Source of the DNA: Amphibacillus marinus
GTDB lineage: Bacteria > Bacillota > Bacilli > Bacillales > Amphibacillaceae
Assembly: GCF_900110345.1 (NCBI RefSeq)
Contig: NZ_FODJ01000006.1
Location: 1-64,000 of the forward strand
Length of the DNA: 64,000 bases
Reading direction: 5' to 3'
Part shown: piece by piece, positions 36,938 through 46,977 of the stretch
Layout of the letters: every line of letters begins with the position of its first letter
How positions within the stretch are numbered: position 1 is the stretch's first letter
Position numbers and translations under genes: made by a program
The notes under the pieces: generated by a model
The model's database searches: none
The model's input: the letters and a program-made list of their open reading frames with translations, nothing else
Told to the model about the DNA's origin: nothing

Positions 36938-37153
36938 AGACTGATCAGGTGAACGTTCAACCAGATGAGACTTTCTTTATCGCCACTAATTGTTAGCACC
37001 ACGGGTATCAACCAAAAAGGATGATTAACAAACGGCCTTCTAAAGAACGGCCTCTGAATGAATGGGCTTACTAACTGGCGAGTCCCAACCTGAATTTATT
37101 TTATGGAGGGGCTTACGGTCAGTTAATCTGTATTAAAAAAAGGGGAACGAAAG
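36938..37153 (+). promoter_or_regulatory. Long structured leader of yqhL with two overlapping tiny ORFs
   Basis: The leader contains ORF a (36965-37024, 19 codons, MRLSLSPLIVSTTGINQKG) and ORF b (37021-37074, 17 codons, MINKRPSKERPLNEWAY). They overlap as ATGA, with 'aaaaagg' before the second ATG. Hairpins seen: GGTGAAC/GTTCAACC, TTGTTA/TAACAA, GGCCTTC/GAACGGCC, and a long stem pairing 37072-37086 with 37108-37125 (TAACTGGCGAGTCCC against GGGGCTTACGGTCAGTTA). The layout resembles translational attenuators, but I could not match it to a known riboswitch. Confidence 0.5.
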
Positions 37154-37570
37154 ATGTTTATGACTTTAGCTTTAGCATGGGACTGGATTGTTATTTTATT
37201 TATTGTAATTGGTTACATTGGCTTCACACTGTACCGTTACTTTAAAACTAAAAAAATATTAACAACTCTTACAGAAACTGAATTTAGGGAAGGTTATCGA
37301 AAAGCACAGCTAATTGATGTCAGAGAGCAAAAAGACTTTGACGCTGGTCACATTTGGGGTGCACGTAACATACCGGTTTCACAATTCAAACAACGTATGA
37401 AGGAAATGCGGAAAGATATGCCTATATATTTGTATTGCCAATCCGGTACCCGCTCAACTCGAGCAGCATGGTTACTCCATAAGGAGGGCTACCAGCAAAT
37501 TCATGATTTAAAAGGTGGCTTCAAGGATTGGAAAGGAAAAATAAAAAAAACCAACAAGCCTAATTATTAA
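37154..37570 (+). CDS. yqhL: Membrane-anchored rhodanese-like sulfurtransferase
   Basis: 138 residues: an N-terminal membrane segment at about 10-28, then a single rhodanese domain at about 40-128. The active-site loop CQSGTRS carries the catalytic Cys, and DVREQKDFDAGHIWGARNIP is the conserved CH2A region. It presumably carries persulfide sulfur near the membrane; partners unknown. The start has AAGGGG 9 nt upstream. It is expressed alone from its own promoter and long leader. Confidence 0.94.
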   Translation: MFMTLALAWDWIVILFIVIGYIGFTLYRYFKTKKILTTLTETEFREGYRKAQLIDVREQKDFDAGHIWGARNIPVSQFKQRMKEMRKDMPIYLYCQSGTRSTRAAWLLHKEGYQQIHDLKGGFKDWKGKIKKTNKPNY

Positions 37571-37596
37571 AATATTCAGGCTAGAAGATAAATAAC

Positions 37597-37630
37597 AATG
37601 ACCGAATGAGCACATGCTTGTTCGGTTATT
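37597..37630 (+). terminator. Terminator of yqhL
   Basis: AATGACCGAATGAGCA pairs with TGCTTGTTCGGTTATT allowing a few G-U or mismatched positions; TTTTATTA follows. It lies 27 nt after the stop codon. Confidence 0.75.
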
Positions 37631-37801
37631 TTATTAGCTAAGATCATCGCCCCTCGTTCCCTCACGCTTACCTCCGTGAATAACAAACTAGCTTTCACCC
37701 CATTTTTTAAATTTTTTTATCGTCATAAAAATGGCTAAGTTGTCAATACTAGTATTATCTTAAATCTCTAAAAAGACTTTACTTCAGAAGGCGGTCTCTT
37801 C

Positions 37802-39430
37802 ATGCATATTGAACTTAATCGTGATCTGACATTTGTCGATCACTATCTCGAAAAAATTAATCAAAACGGACCTTTCTCAGATTGGAAGAGTTTTGAGCGT
37901 GCCTATCAAGTTGCTAATACACTTCTAGTGCCCAGCTCTAATACACTAAAAGCTTTAGAACAACTGAAGCACGTCCGATTCCTACAGCACCAGATAGATA
38001 CAGTAAAGAAAGTCATGCATAACATGAATGGTCGTGCCATCCTGGCTGATGAGGTTGGTTTAGGGAAAACAATTGAGGCTGGGTTAATTTTAAAAGAGTA
38101 TATGCTTAGAGGATTAATCACCAAAGCATTAATTATAGTGCCTGCCTCATTAGTTAATCAGTGGGCAAGTGAGCTCTATGAGAAATTCTTTATAAGAACG
38201 ACCATTGCCAAAAAAAATCCTTGCTGGTCTAATCAAGATGTGATGATTACTTCAATTGATTTAATTAAGCGGGAGCCACATCGAAGTGCCGTCCTAGAGC
38301 AGCATTTTGATTTTTTACTTATTGATGAAGCACATAAATTAAAAAACCATCAAACAAAAAACTATCAGCTTATCCAAGCTTTGTCAAAGAAATACTGCTT
38401 ATTATTAACGGCTACTCCCATTCAAAATAAACTAACAGATATATTTAATTTAGTGACACTGCTTAGACCAGGGTTATTAGGTGATCAACAATCCTTCCTT
38501 AAAACATTTGATAAAGGAACCACTGTCCTAGATGATCAATTAAAACGTTTGATTCAGAAGGTAATGGTGAGAAACCTTCGTCATGAGACTGAGTTAGACT
38601 TTACCAAACGACACGTCGAAACAATAACTGTCACACTTACAGATGAAGAGCTAGCTTTCTACCATGAGCTTGAACAGGCTAACTTTACCAAGCAAAATGT
38701 AAGTAGAACATTATTTTTAAGGGAATTTTGCTCATCAAGAGAAGCACTCTATACTTCTTTACTTAAACAGAAAGAACAGCATACGAGCTTGTTAACGCAA
38801 ATCGAACAATTGCCTCATCATGCCAAAGCTTTAAAGCTAGTGGAACTAATTAAATCAATTAATGACAAATGCATTGTTTTTACCGAATATCGCGCGACCC
38901 AAATATATCTACAATGGTTATTAAAAGAGCATGGCATCAGCTCAGTTCCTTTCCGGGGTGGATTTAAACGCGGAAAAAAAGATTGGATGAAGCAGCTCTT
39001 CAAAGACCATGCGCAAGTATTAATCGCAACTGAGGCCGGTGGAGAAGGGATTAACCTACAATTTTGCCATCACTTAGTTAATTATGATTTGCCATGGAAT
39101 CCGATGCGCGTTGAACAACGTATTGGGCGTATTCATCGGTTTGGTCAAGAACATGATGTGAAAATTTATAACTTTTCTATTGAGAACACAATTGAAGACC
39201 ATGTCCTGCAATTGTTGTACAAAAAAATCCATCTCTTTCAGCGTGTCATTGGCCACTTAGATCAAATACTGGCAGACTTAAATATCGGTAATATTGAAGA
39301 TGAACTCACTGCAATTATGCAGCAATCAACAAGCATTGGCGAAGTAAAAATTAAAATGGATAATTTAGCGGAGGTGATCGCCTATCATGATTGGTCAGGT
39401 GCAGAACATGGAAATAGAGAATCTTCATAA
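37802..39430 (+). CDS. yqhH: SNF2/RapA-type DEAD-box helicase-like ATPase
   Basis: 542 residues, superfamily 2 SNF2-type translocase. Motif I is ADEVGLGKTIEAG, motif II LLIDEAHKLKNH, motif III LLLTATPIQNKL; the C-terminal helicase domain has TEAGGEGINLQFCHHLVNYD and motif VI QRIGRIHRFGQ. The family includes RapA, which recycles RNA polymerase, but YqhH itself has no proven role. Promoter and start are plausible (agaaggcgg before ATG). It overlaps yqhG. Confidence 0.95.
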   Translation: MHIELNRDLTFVDHYLEKINQNGPFSDWKSFERAYQVANTLLVPSSNTLKALEQLKHVRFLQHQIDTVKKVMHNMNGRAILADEVGLGKTIEAGLILKEYMLRGLITKALIIVPASLVNQWASELYEKFFIRTTIAKKNPCWSNQDVMITSIDLIKREPHRSAVLEQHFDFLLIDEAHKLKNHQTKNYQLIQALSKKYCLLLTATPIQNKLTDIFNLVTLLRPGLLGDQQSFLKTFDKGTTVLDDQLKRLIQKVMVRNLRHETELDFTKRHVETITVTLTDEELAFYHELEQANFTKQNVSRTLFLREFCSSREALYTSLLKQKEQHTSLLTQIEQLPHHAKALKLVELIKSINDKCIVFTEYRATQIYLQWLLKEHGISSVPFRGGFKRGKKDWMKQLFKDHAQVLIATEAGGEGINLQFCHHLVNYDLPWNPMRVEQRIGRIHRFGQEHDVKIYNFSIENTIEDHVLQLLYKKIHLFQRVIGHLDQILADLNIGNIEDELTAIMQQSTSIGEVKIKMDNLAEVIAYHDWSGAEHGNRESS

Positions 39431-40187
39431 TTTTCTTATTGACTATTTTAGCGATAATAAGTGTGAGGTTGACGTAGACCAACAGGCAATTCACGTTCAA
39501 TTGACTGATGAAATGGATGAAAAGCTAATGAATCGACCATTTTATTGGCAGTATGTAAAAAAACTAAATCAAGTTGGACAACCAATGAAGGTCAGTTTTA
39601 CGACTCAGTTTGAGCTGGCCAGCAAAGACGTTCAATATATCTACCTAGGTACAGAACGTTTTAAAACAATCTGTCTAGATGTCCTTGAAAAAGGAAAGTT
39701 CACCTCACTTTATCAGAAAACAGAGGTGGCAGAACAAACTCCTCTTTATCCTTGGTTTATCATTAATTTGAAGCTAACCTTTGTGGGAAAGACCAAGCAT
39801 GAGTCGCTATTTTCGTTTGGTATTAACCTTATAAATGGTGTAATTATTGATCAAGCCATTACTTGGCTTAAGGAAAAAGAATGGACTGGAATCACACCAG
39901 ACTTCTGCTACTCCATCACTCCATTAATTACACTTAATCATGCATTTCTACGTATTGAGCATTATATTCTAGAGAAACTTCAGCATGAGCAACACAGCTG
40001 GGCAGAACAGTCTTACCATGAAATGAGTGAAGAACTTAAGCTCCTTGAATACTTTTATCAGCGTAACCCAAATTTAGATCAGCAACAGTATGAGAAGGAA
40101 AAGCAAAATATCCAAGTGCTTTTCCAACCTAAAATTAGCTTTGAGATCGTTAATGGTGGCTTATTCTATACCGCTGAGAAAGCATAA
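39387..40187 (+). CDS. yqhG: YqhG family protein, partner of YqhH
   Basis: 266-residue soluble protein of unknown function, always found after yqhH in Bacillaceae as far as I recall. No known catalytic motif is seen. The frame opens 44 nt inside yqhH. ATG 39387 is preceded by GGAGGTGATC, a 10-nt match to the 3-prime end of 16S rRNA, at a rather long distance. ATG 39408 (MEIENLHNFL) has a weaker AGGTG, so the start is uncertain by 21 nt. Confidence 0.9.
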   Translation: MIGQVQNMEIENLHNFLIDYFSDNKCEVDVDQQAIHVQLTDEMDEKLMNRPFYWQYVKKLNQVGQPMKVSFTTQFELASKDVQYIYLGTERFKTICLDVLEKGKFTSLYQKTEVAEQTPLYPWFIINLKLTFVGKTKHESLFSFGINLINGVIIDQAITWLKEKEWTGITPDFCYSITPLITLNHAFLRIEHYILEKLQHEQHSWAEQSYHEMSEELKLLEYFYQRNPNLDQQQYEKEKQNIQVLFQPKISFEIVNGGLFYTAEKA

Positions 40188-40188
40188 T

Positions 40189-40231
40189 AAGGTACTGTAT
40201 ACGTATTTACACCAAACGTATACAGTACCTT
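40189..40231. terminator. Bidirectional terminator between yqhG and hfq
   Basis: A perfect 16-bp stem (AAGGTACTGTATACGT at 40189-40204 with its complement at 40216-40231), loop of 11 nt, followed by ATTTTAAAT. The two genes converge. The 120 bp between the terminator and the hfq stop show nothing I can name. Confidence 0.85.
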
Positions 40232-40352
40232 ATTTTAAATAGATATGCTAAGACTATAGCAAGTAACGAGCCGCCACCGCCATACAATTATTGTTTAACT
40301 GATGCTTTACTAATTGCGCTTTGTTACCACAATACTAGCATCTCTACAACAT

Positions 40353-40577
40353 CTATTCCTTTTCTAATGTTACATTTTTTGCAGGTGAAAAAGTTGATAT
40401 GGCATGTTTAAAGATTAGTTGTTGTTTACCTTCTGTCTCTAATAAGACAGTAAAATTATCAAAGGCTTTAACAATCCCTCTTAATTGGAATCCATTTGTT
40501 AAGAAAACGGTGACCTGAACATGATCCTTTCTTAACGCGTTTAAATACTGATCTTGAATGTTAACAGATTGAGCCAT
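40353..40577 (-). CDS. hfq: RNA chaperone Hfq
   Basis: Hexameric Sm-like RNA-binding protein, 74 residues. Sm1 is [20 protein letters not shown] and Sm2 is [14 protein letters not shown], with the KHA motif of Bacillus Hfq. It lies 40 nt after miaA, the conserved miaA-hfq pair. Confidence 0.98.
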   Translation of the reverse strand: MAQSVNIQDQYLNALRKDHVQVTVFLTNGFQLRGIVKAFDNFTVLLETEGKQQLIFKHAISTFSPAKNVTLEKE

Positions 40578-40617
40578 GCTATTTCCTCCTCTTTTCTATC
40601 TCTAATATACTAATATT

Positions 40618-41553
40618 CTAGATAGTTTCTAAAACTCCTGCTAAATCTTTAATAATTTTTTTAAAAACTTCAGCTCTTTCTTCAGGAGTGATCGGATACC
40701 AGTTGACCTGCATTTTATTTTTAAACCACGTATATTGCCGCTTTGCATAGCGCCTTGAATTACGCTTTAAAAGCTCAATGGCTGTTTCTAAATCATATTC
40801 ACCTTCAAAATAAGGAATAAACTCTTTATAACCAATTGCTTTCATGGACTGGGCATTTTTTAATCCCAGCTGATAAAAGTGCTGCGCTTCGTTTACGACA
40901 CCTAATCTAACCATCTCGTCTATCCGTTGATTAATTCGCTGATACAATAACGATCGTTCCATATCCAAACCAAGTAGGATCGGGTTATACGGAGAAGCTA
41001 GTGGTTCAGCCGATTGCCTTTGTGATTGTATTTGACCTGTCGTTTCTAACACTTCCAGAGCTCTAACCAGACGTCTTCGGTTATTGGGGTGTATTTTCTC
41101 AGCATGAATTGGATCCATGCGCTTCAGTCTTTGATAGACTTCTGCGATTCCCTTTTGTTCAATTTCTTGCTCAATTTTAGCCTGAATAACGGGATCACGT
41201 TTCTGTTCAGAAAACTGATAATTAAAAAGAGCTGCATGAATATAGAGTCCTGTGCCACCCACAATGATTGGCACATTACCGCGTTCCTTAATGTCAATGA
41301 TCAGCTTCTGAACATGTTTCTGAAATTCAGCTACTGAATAAGCCTGATCCGGCTCTTTGATGTCAAGAAGATGATGAGGAATGCCTGCTTTTTCTTCATC
41401 GGTTACTTTTGCCGTTGCAATATTCATCTCTTTATATACTTGCATGGAGTCTCCACTAATAATCTCTCCATTAAATGCCTTGGCTACTTCAATACTTAAG
41501 CTTGTTTTTCCAACCGCAGTCGGCCCAACAATGGCTATTACAGGTTGCTTCAT
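40618..41553 (-). CDS. miaA: tRNA dimethylallyltransferase
   Basis: Adds the isopentenyl group to A37 of tRNAs that read UNN codons. It has 311 residues. The P-loop is IVGPTAVGKTSLSIEVA, followed by ISGDSMQVYKEMNIATAK, the DLV-like ALEVLETTGQ, and RRYAKRQYTWFKN at the C terminus. It lies 13 nt after mutL. MiaB, also in this window, acts on its product. Confidence 0.98.
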   Translation of the reverse strand: MKQPVIAIVGPTAVGKTSLSIEVAKAFNGEIISGDSMQVYKEMNIATAKVTDEEKAGIPHHLLDIKEPDQAYSVAEFQKHVQKLIIDIKERGNVPIIVGGTGLYIHAALFNYQFSEQKRDPVIQAKIEQEIEQKGIAEVYQRLKRMDPIHAEKIHPNNRRRLVRALEVLETTGQIQSQRQSAEPLASPYNPILLGLDMERSLLYQRINQRIDEMVRLGVVNEAQHFYQLGLKNAQSMKAIGYKEFIPYFEGEYDLETAIELLKRNSRRYAKRQYTWFKNKMQVNWYPITPEERAEVFKKIIKDLAGVLETI

Positions 41554-41566
41554 AACCTAACTCCTT

Positions 41567-43432
41567 TTACATAACACGTTTAAACATCTTTTCTAAGTCA
41601 TAGCTGGTAAACTCAACAATAATTGGGCGACCATGCGGACAAGTAAATGGATCGGTCGTTCCTCTTAAATCTTCAAGTAACTGCAACATATCGTTATGGT
41701 TTAAATGATGATTTGCTTTAATTGACTTCTTACACGCCATTAAGATTGCTGCGTCTTCTCTAAGCTTAGCAAGATCAATCTTTTCCTCTTCCTTAACCTG
41801 ATTGACCATGTCACGAATTGTTTCTTCTTCCTGGCCAATTGGAAACCAGGTTGGGTAGGCACGAATTAAATAAGTGGTTTGGCCAAAGTGTTCAAAGAAA
41901 AGGCCAACTTGTTTTAATTGATCTTGATATTGCTCAATTACCATTGCTTCTTGGTTAGTAAAATCAAAGGTCAACGGGAGTAGCAGCTCTTGTAGATCAC
42001 TTTCAACTTGGCCAATTCTGTCTCGATAAAATTCATATTTAATTCGCTCTTGGGCCGCGTGCTGGTCAATCATGTATAAACCTTGCTCATTCTCAGCAAT
42101 AATATAAGTGCCATGGTGTTGAGCCAATGGATACATAACAGGAATACGCTCTGGGCTAGGTACATACTCAGCGTTTAAGACAGTTTCAGCCTTGGTATGC
42201 TTTATCTCTTGCTCAGTTTCAATGACTGGTAATTTTTGCTCGTCATATACTAAATCATCATTCAATTGTTCTGAAGTTGCTAAACTAGCTTCTGCTAAGC
42301 CTTGGTCAACTTGTTTAGGCACCTGCCTATTTTCAATGTTGTGAGCTGCGTTGTCTTTATTGACCATCGTCACGTCATAATCAAATTGTAATGTTTCTTG
42401 AATCGTGGCTGGTTGTTTTTCTGGTTTCGGCTTAGCAGTTGGAATTAATGTTTCCTTGCGAAAAGCTTGCTTTATTGTCTCCTCAACAGCATAGAAAAGT
42501 TCTTTCTCTTTACTAAATCTTACATCAAGCTTGGCTGGATGAACATTGACATCTACAAGAATTGGATCCATCTCAATCTGAACGATCGCAATTGGACTAC
42601 GCCCAATCGGAAGTAACGTGTGATAGCCAGCTAGTATTGCTTTATTGAGCGAGATACTCCTAACGAAGCGTCCATTCACAATAGTTGACATATAACTCCT
42701 GGAAGCACGTGTTATTTCCGGTTTTGCAACAAAGCCATAAATGTTGTAGTCGAGGGTTTCATGGTTAACCTTAATCATTTTCTTAGCGACTGACACACCA
42801 TAGATCTGAGCAATAATCTGAAGTAAGTCACCACGACCATTTGATTGAAACAACGCCTTACCATTATGAAGAAGGTCAAAGCGAATAGTTGGATGAGATA
42901 AGCTAATCCGATTAATGACATCAGTTATATGGCCTAATTCAGTATGGATTGTCTTCATATATTTTAAGCGGGCAGGGGTGTTATAAAATAAGTGTTCCAC
43001 CCAAATCTCAGTCCCTTTTCTTGCATCACTCTTATGACGCTCAACGACTTTGCCCGCTGCAAGCTTTAATAGCGTGCCAGCCTGATCACCAGTCGCTGTT
43101 TTTACCGTTAACTGACTGACTGCTGCAATGGATGCAAGTGCCTCACCCCGAAAGCCTAAGGTTCGAACATGAAACAGGTCCTGCTCTGTTTTTATTTTAC
43201 TTGTTGCATGACGTAAAAAAGCACGCTCTGCATCTGCTTCACTCATCCCATAACCGTTGTCGGTTATTTTTATTTTTTTTAAGCCTGCTTCTTCTATTTC
43301 AATCTTTATAGCGGTTGCGCCAGCATCAATACTATTCTCAACCAGTTCTTTAACGACCGATGCCGGGCGTTCTACTACCTCACCCGCAGCAATTTTATTT
43401 GCTAGAGCATCAGGCATCATTTGAATTTTCAC
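41567..43432 (-). CDS. mutL: DNA mismatch repair protein MutL
   Basis: Mismatch repair mediator with nicking activity, 621 residues. GHKL ATPase motifs: [26 protein letters not shown]. The C-terminal endonuclease motif [12 protein letters not shown] fits DQHA(x)2E(x)4E, and the CPHGRP motif is present. The central region 330-430 is a divergent linker. It starts 3 nt after the mutS stop, so the two repair proteins are coupled. Confidence 0.98.
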   Translation of the reverse strand: MKIQMMPDALANKIAAGEVVERPASVVKELVENSIDAGATAIKIEIEEAGLKKIKITDNGYGMSEADAERAFLRHATSKIKTEQDLFHVRTLGFRGEALASIAAVSQLTVKTATGDQAGTLLKLAAGKVVERHKSDARKGTEIWVEHLFYNTPARLKYMKTIHTELGHITDVINRISLSHPTIRFDLLHNGKALFQSNGRGDLLQIIAQIYGVSVAKKMIKVNHETLDYNIYGFVAKPEITRASRSYMSTIVNGRFVRSISLNKAILAGYHTLLPIGRSPIAIVQIEMDPILVDVNVHPAKLDVRFSKEKELFYAVEETIKQAFRKETLIPTAKPKPEKQPATIQETLQFDYDVTMVNKDNAAHNIENRQVPKQVDQGLAEASLATSEQLNDDLVYDEQKLPVIETEQEIKHTKAETVLNAEYVPSPERIPVMYPLAQHHGTYIIAENEQGLYMIDQHAAQERIKYEFYRDRIGQVESDLQELLLPLTFDFTNQEAMVIEQYQDQLKQVGLFFEHFGQTTYLIRAYPTWFPIGQEEETIRDMVNQVKEEEKIDLAKLREDAAILMACKKSIKANHHLNHNDMLQLLEDLRGTTDPFTCPHGRPIIVEFTSYDLEKMFKRVM

Positions 43433-43435
43433 GAC

Positions 43436-46018
43436 TTATTGACGCTCCTCTCTTACTTTTTTCTGAAGTTGATAAAGCTCATTCATCGCGTCCATAGGTG
43501 TCATTTCCATCAAGTTAAAACTTTCAATTGCAGCAGCAATTTTACCGTAATCTTTAACCTGTACTTGCTTGGCCATCTCCGGCTCGTTTCCAAAAAAGCT
43601 GAGTTGAACCGATTGCTTGTTAGCGTGTTCGTATTCCGTCTGCTTAGCTTCTAGTTCAGCTAAAATGACAGCAGCTCGCTCAATTAATGCGGCTGGTAGT
43701 TGGGCAAGCTTGGCCACATGAATACCGTAACTTTCATCAGCGGCTCCCTCCTCAATTTGGTGCAAAAAGACAACCTCTCCTTCATATTCCTCGGCGCGCA
43801 CATGAATATTTTTAAGGTTAACTAATGATTGCTCTAAGCTTGTTAGCTCATGATAATGTGTTGAAAAGAGCGTTTTGGCACCAATTTCATTATGGACGTA
43901 TTCAATGATGGCTTGAGCAAGTGCCATCCCATCATAGGTGCTGGTCCCACGACCAATTTCATCAAGCAGAATTAAGCTGTTTTCTGTTGCATGAGTAAGG
44001 GCATGTCTAGCCTCAAGCATTTCTACCATAAATGTACTCTGACCAGCAACTAAATCATCAGCAGCTCCAATTCGCGTAAAGATTTTATCGAAAATAGGGA
44101 GCATTGCCTGGTCAGCCGGCACAAAGCAACCAATCTGTGCCATAATGACCGTTAATGCCACCTGCCGCATGTACGTGCTTTTCCCTGACATATTTGGCCC
44201 TGTTATTAATAATATTTGACTAGTCTTGTCCATACTAACATCATTCGGTACATACATCTGATCTTTCATAACTTTTTCAACGACAGGGTGTCGACCTTTA
44301 TTAATTGTTATAGCAGGTCCCGTTGTTAGTGTTGGTTTGACATAACCTTCTTGCTCACTAATTGTTGCAAAAGCTTGAAAAACATCTAACTCACTAATTT
44401 GGTCAGCAAGCTTTTGTAGGCGAGGAATAAATTTCTTTACCTGCTCACGTAGCTTAAGAAAAAGTTGATACTCTAACTCAATGCTTTTTTCTTCGGCAGA
44501 TAGAATTAAACTTTCCTTCTCTTTTAGCTCTGGGGTGATAAAACGTTCAGCATTAGTTAGCGTTTGTTTACGTTCATATTTACCTTCAGGCAAAAGGTGC
44601 AAATTGGCCCTGGTCACTTCAATGTAATAGCCAAAAACACGATTATAGCCAATCTTTAACGATTTAATGTTGGTGGCTTGTTTCTCCCGTTGCTCTAATT
44701 CTGCAATCCACTTCTTCCCATTACGAGAAGCATCACGGTACTGATCAAGCTTGTCATCATAACCGTCCTTAATCATGTTGCCTTCCTTAATTGTAATCGG
44801 CGGATCCTCGGTTAAGCTTGTCTCCAATAGTATTTTTAAATCCGCTAAGGGATCCAGAGCTGCACCGCGATTAACAAGATCAGCTGCACTAAACTGAGCT
44901 AATAATGCTTTTATACACGGCACCTTACCAAGTGAAATCTTAAGTTGTAATAGATCCCGCGCATTTACATTACCGAACGCAACACGTCCAGCTAATCGCT
45001 CTAAATCATAAATTGATTTTAGCTGTGTCCGGAGTTCTTTCCGGTTAATGAAATCATGCATTAGTCCTTCAACGAGCAGATAACGCTTTGTTAGTGCTTG
45101 GTGGTTAAGTAACGGTCGTTCTAACCATTTCTTCAATTTGCGCGACCCCATTGCCGTAACCGTTTGATCTAAAACCCAGAGCAAGCTCCCTTGCTTACCC
45201 TTTTTCATGATTGTCTCGGTCAATTCTAGGTTGCGCTTTGAATACATATCAAGCCCAAGGTATTGTTCAAGGACAATCAATTGAACGGGCTTTAAATGGT
45301 CAACCGCTCGCTGCTGAGTCGATTGAACATAGTTTACTAGCCTGCCAAATGCGGGTTTTACAGTGGGGTCTTCTAAATCTTTAACGAGCATATCAAATGG
45401 CTCATTGATCGACTCCTCTTCACAATATGACAAGGTTACATTTAGACGAGCAGTTAAGGCAGCCTGCTTATCAGTAGCTAAATGCTTTGAAATCACTATC
45501 TCTCGAATTGGCCGGTTAAATAACTCACTCAGCAGGCTATCCCAGCCTGCTTGCACAAGTGCAGCACTAGTCTCTCCAGTTGAAAGATCATTATAAGCCA
45601 CTGCAAAAACTTGCTCAGAAATTTCGGCAAGACTTGCTATGTAATTATTCTCTTTTTCATTAAGCATCGTGCCTTCCATCACGGTCCCTGGTGTAATTAA
45701 CTGCACGACCTCTCGCTTAACGACACCTTTAGCTACCTTAGGATCTTCAACCTGTTCACAGATAGCCACTTTAAAGCCCTTTTCTACTAAATTCTTAATA
45801 TAGTTACTGGCAGAATGGTAAGGAACACCACACATTGGAATCCGTTCATCTCCACCACCATCACGGCTTGTTAACGTAATCTCTAGTTCTCGCGATGCTT
45901 TTAAAGCATCGTCAAAAAACATTTCATAAAAATCACCTAGGCGAAAAAATAAGAAACAGTCTTTATATTCCGCTTTTATCTTTAAGTATTGCTCAATCAT
46001 TGGGGTAAACTTACGCAT
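43436..46018 (-). CDS. mutS: DNA mismatch repair protein MutS
   Basis: Mismatch sensor ATPase, 860 residues. The mismatch-contacting FYEMFFDDA (Phe-x-Glu) is near residue 31, Walker A is [18 protein letters not shown], Walker [21 protein letters not shown], with FSTHYHEL following. The C terminus carries a beta-clamp-like QLSFFGNE. It leads the mutS-mutL-miaA-hfq run. The upstream gap to cotE is short and holds the cotE terminator. Confidence 0.98.
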   Translation of the reverse strand: MRKFTPMIEQYLKIKAEYKDCFLFFRLGDFYEMFFDDALKASRELEITLTSRDGGGDERIPMCGVPYHSASNYIKNLVEKGFKVAICEQVEDPKVAKGVVKREVVQLITPGTVMEGTMLNEKENNYIASLAEISEQVFAVAYNDLSTGETSAALVQAGWDSLLSELFNRPIREIVISKHLATDKQAALTARLNVTLSYCEEESINEPFDMLVKDLEDPTVKPAFGRLVNYVQSTQQRAVDHLKPVQLIVLEQYLGLDMYSKRNLELTETIMKKGKQGSLLWVLDQTVTAMGSRKLKKWLERPLLNHQALTKRYLLVEGLMHDFINRKELRTQLKSIYDLERLAGRVAFGNVNARDLLQLKISLGKVPCIKALLAQFSAADLVNRGAALDPLADLKILLETSLTEDPPITIKEGNMIKDGYDDKLDQYRDASRNGKKWIAELEQREKQATNIKSLKIGYNRVFGYYIEVTRANLHLLPEGKYERKQTLTNAERFITPELKEKESLILSAEEKSIELEYQLFLKLREQVKKFIPRLQKLADQISELDVFQAFATISEQEGYVKPTLTTGPAITINKGRHPVVEKVMKDQMYVPNDVSMDKTSQILLITGPNMSGKSTYMRQVALTVIMAQIGCFVPADQAMLPIFDKIFTRIGAADDLVAGQSTFMVEMLEARHALTHATENSLILLDEIGRGTSTYDGMALAQAIIEYVHNEIGAKTLFSTHYHELTSLEQSLVNLKNIHVRAEEYEGEVVFLHQIEEGAADESYGIHVAKLAQLPAALIERAAVILAELEAKQTEYEHANKQSVQLSFFGNEPEMAKQVQVKDYGKIAAAIESFNLMEMTPMDAMNELYQLQKKVREERQ

Positions 46019-46178
46019 TAATCTGACTCCTATTTTTTAAATTTAGATAGATATATTATAGCATAGATGTGATCTAGTTTTTTATTGTTTCAACTTGATC
46101 TATTAATTTACGCTGAACGGGAACCTGTGAGAAATATACCATACGGCCGACATCTAATTGCTATTAAAAACAGATGGA

Positions 46179-46209
46179 TAGAAAAAAGCGTACATAAGCT
46201 GTACGCTTT
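46179..46209 (-). terminator. Terminator of cotE
   Basis: A perfect 10-bp stem, AAAGCGTACA/TGTACGCTTT, loop TAAGC, followed on the minus strand by TTTTTTCTAT. It overlaps the cotE stop codon. Confidence 0.88.
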
Positions 46210-46756
46210 AATTAGAAGATTTCGGCTCTAAATTAATTAATTCATCATCAGTTAGCTGATCGATCCAGTCTTCATCTGCTTCTACAAAGCCACTTGGATC
46301 AACTCTAACTGCAACCTTAGTATCACCAATAACCTCAACGAGAAATTCTCGTTCAACTTCTGTTTTTATTTTACTATCTCCTTTTTCAATCTGACAGGAT
46401 AATGAGTTAGGCTGTTGTAGAGCTTTTGCGTAAACCTCAATTTGCGAACCAACTGTCTGCTTATCTTTTACTGCCAGCTTAATTGGATCGGAATAGGTGA
46501 CACGTTCTGTAACAACCTCTGTTTTCGTGTGATCATTATAGGAGTACCATACATTAATATCATAGCTCCCACTCACTTCAACTACTTCCTCACCTTTTCT
46601 CTTCGCATTGTATAAATGATTGATGATCCAACAACCAAGTATACTTGAGGGTTTGTGCGTTGGACTAATGATATGTGTATCCTGTGTGAATTTACGACCT
46701 TTTCCAATCACTGCCTTTGTAATAATTTCTCGATAGTCTTGATCAAGAAATGACAT
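46208..46756 (-). CDS. cotE: Outer spore coat morphogenetic protein CotE
   Basis: Directs assembly of the outer spore coat. It has 182 residues. The start [20 protein letters not shown] and [20 protein letters not shown] match CotE, as does [20 protein letters not shown]. The acidic C terminus ([20 protein letters not shown]) is the SpoIVA-binding end. Its place after mutS fits other Bacillaceae. A likely mother-cell minus 10 box lies about 30 nt upstream. Confidence 0.97.
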   Translation of the reverse strand: MSFLDQDYREIITKAVIGKGRKFTQDTHIISPTHKPSSILGCWIINHLYNAKRKGEEVVEVSGSYDINVWYSYNDHTKTEVVTERVTYSDPIKLAVKDKQTVGSQIEVYAKALQQPNSLSCQIEKGDSKIKTEVEREFLVEVIGDTKVAVRVDPSGFVEADEDWIDQLTDDELINLEPKSSN

Positions 46757-46785
46757 AGCATCTAACCTCCTCTTTCTTCATGTTC

Positions 46786-46793
46786 AGTGTATG
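46786..46793 (-). promoter_or_regulatory. Candidate sigma-E/sigma-K minus 10 box of cotE
   Basis: The minus strand reads CATACACT, matching the sigma-E minus 10 CATACAnT and close to the sigma-K CATAnnnTA. No good minus 35 is seen. It lies 30 nt before the cotE ATG. In B. subtilis cotE has one promoter for each of these sigma factors. Confidence 0.45.
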
Positions 46794-46977
46794 CAATTAA
46801 CCTAGGCGAAGTGACTCTCACCACATAATTCATCCTATGCATTTGCCCAAAGGTTGCTACAATTAATCTAAACTAATTTAAATGACTGAACAGTAAGAGT
46901 AAGGCGACAGGCAGATTTATCAAGTAAGTAATGCATAATAACTATGATACGAAATCATTAAAAAAGCGCTTCATTGT

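Noticed and set aside
36938-37153. A known riboswitch (M-box, yybP-ykoY manganese, glycine, T-box, c-di-GMP) before yqhL
   Set aside because: I compared the leader with the core motifs of these classes from memory and none fitted; the GGUACCGCG-type T-box motif and the manganese riboswitch loop are absent.
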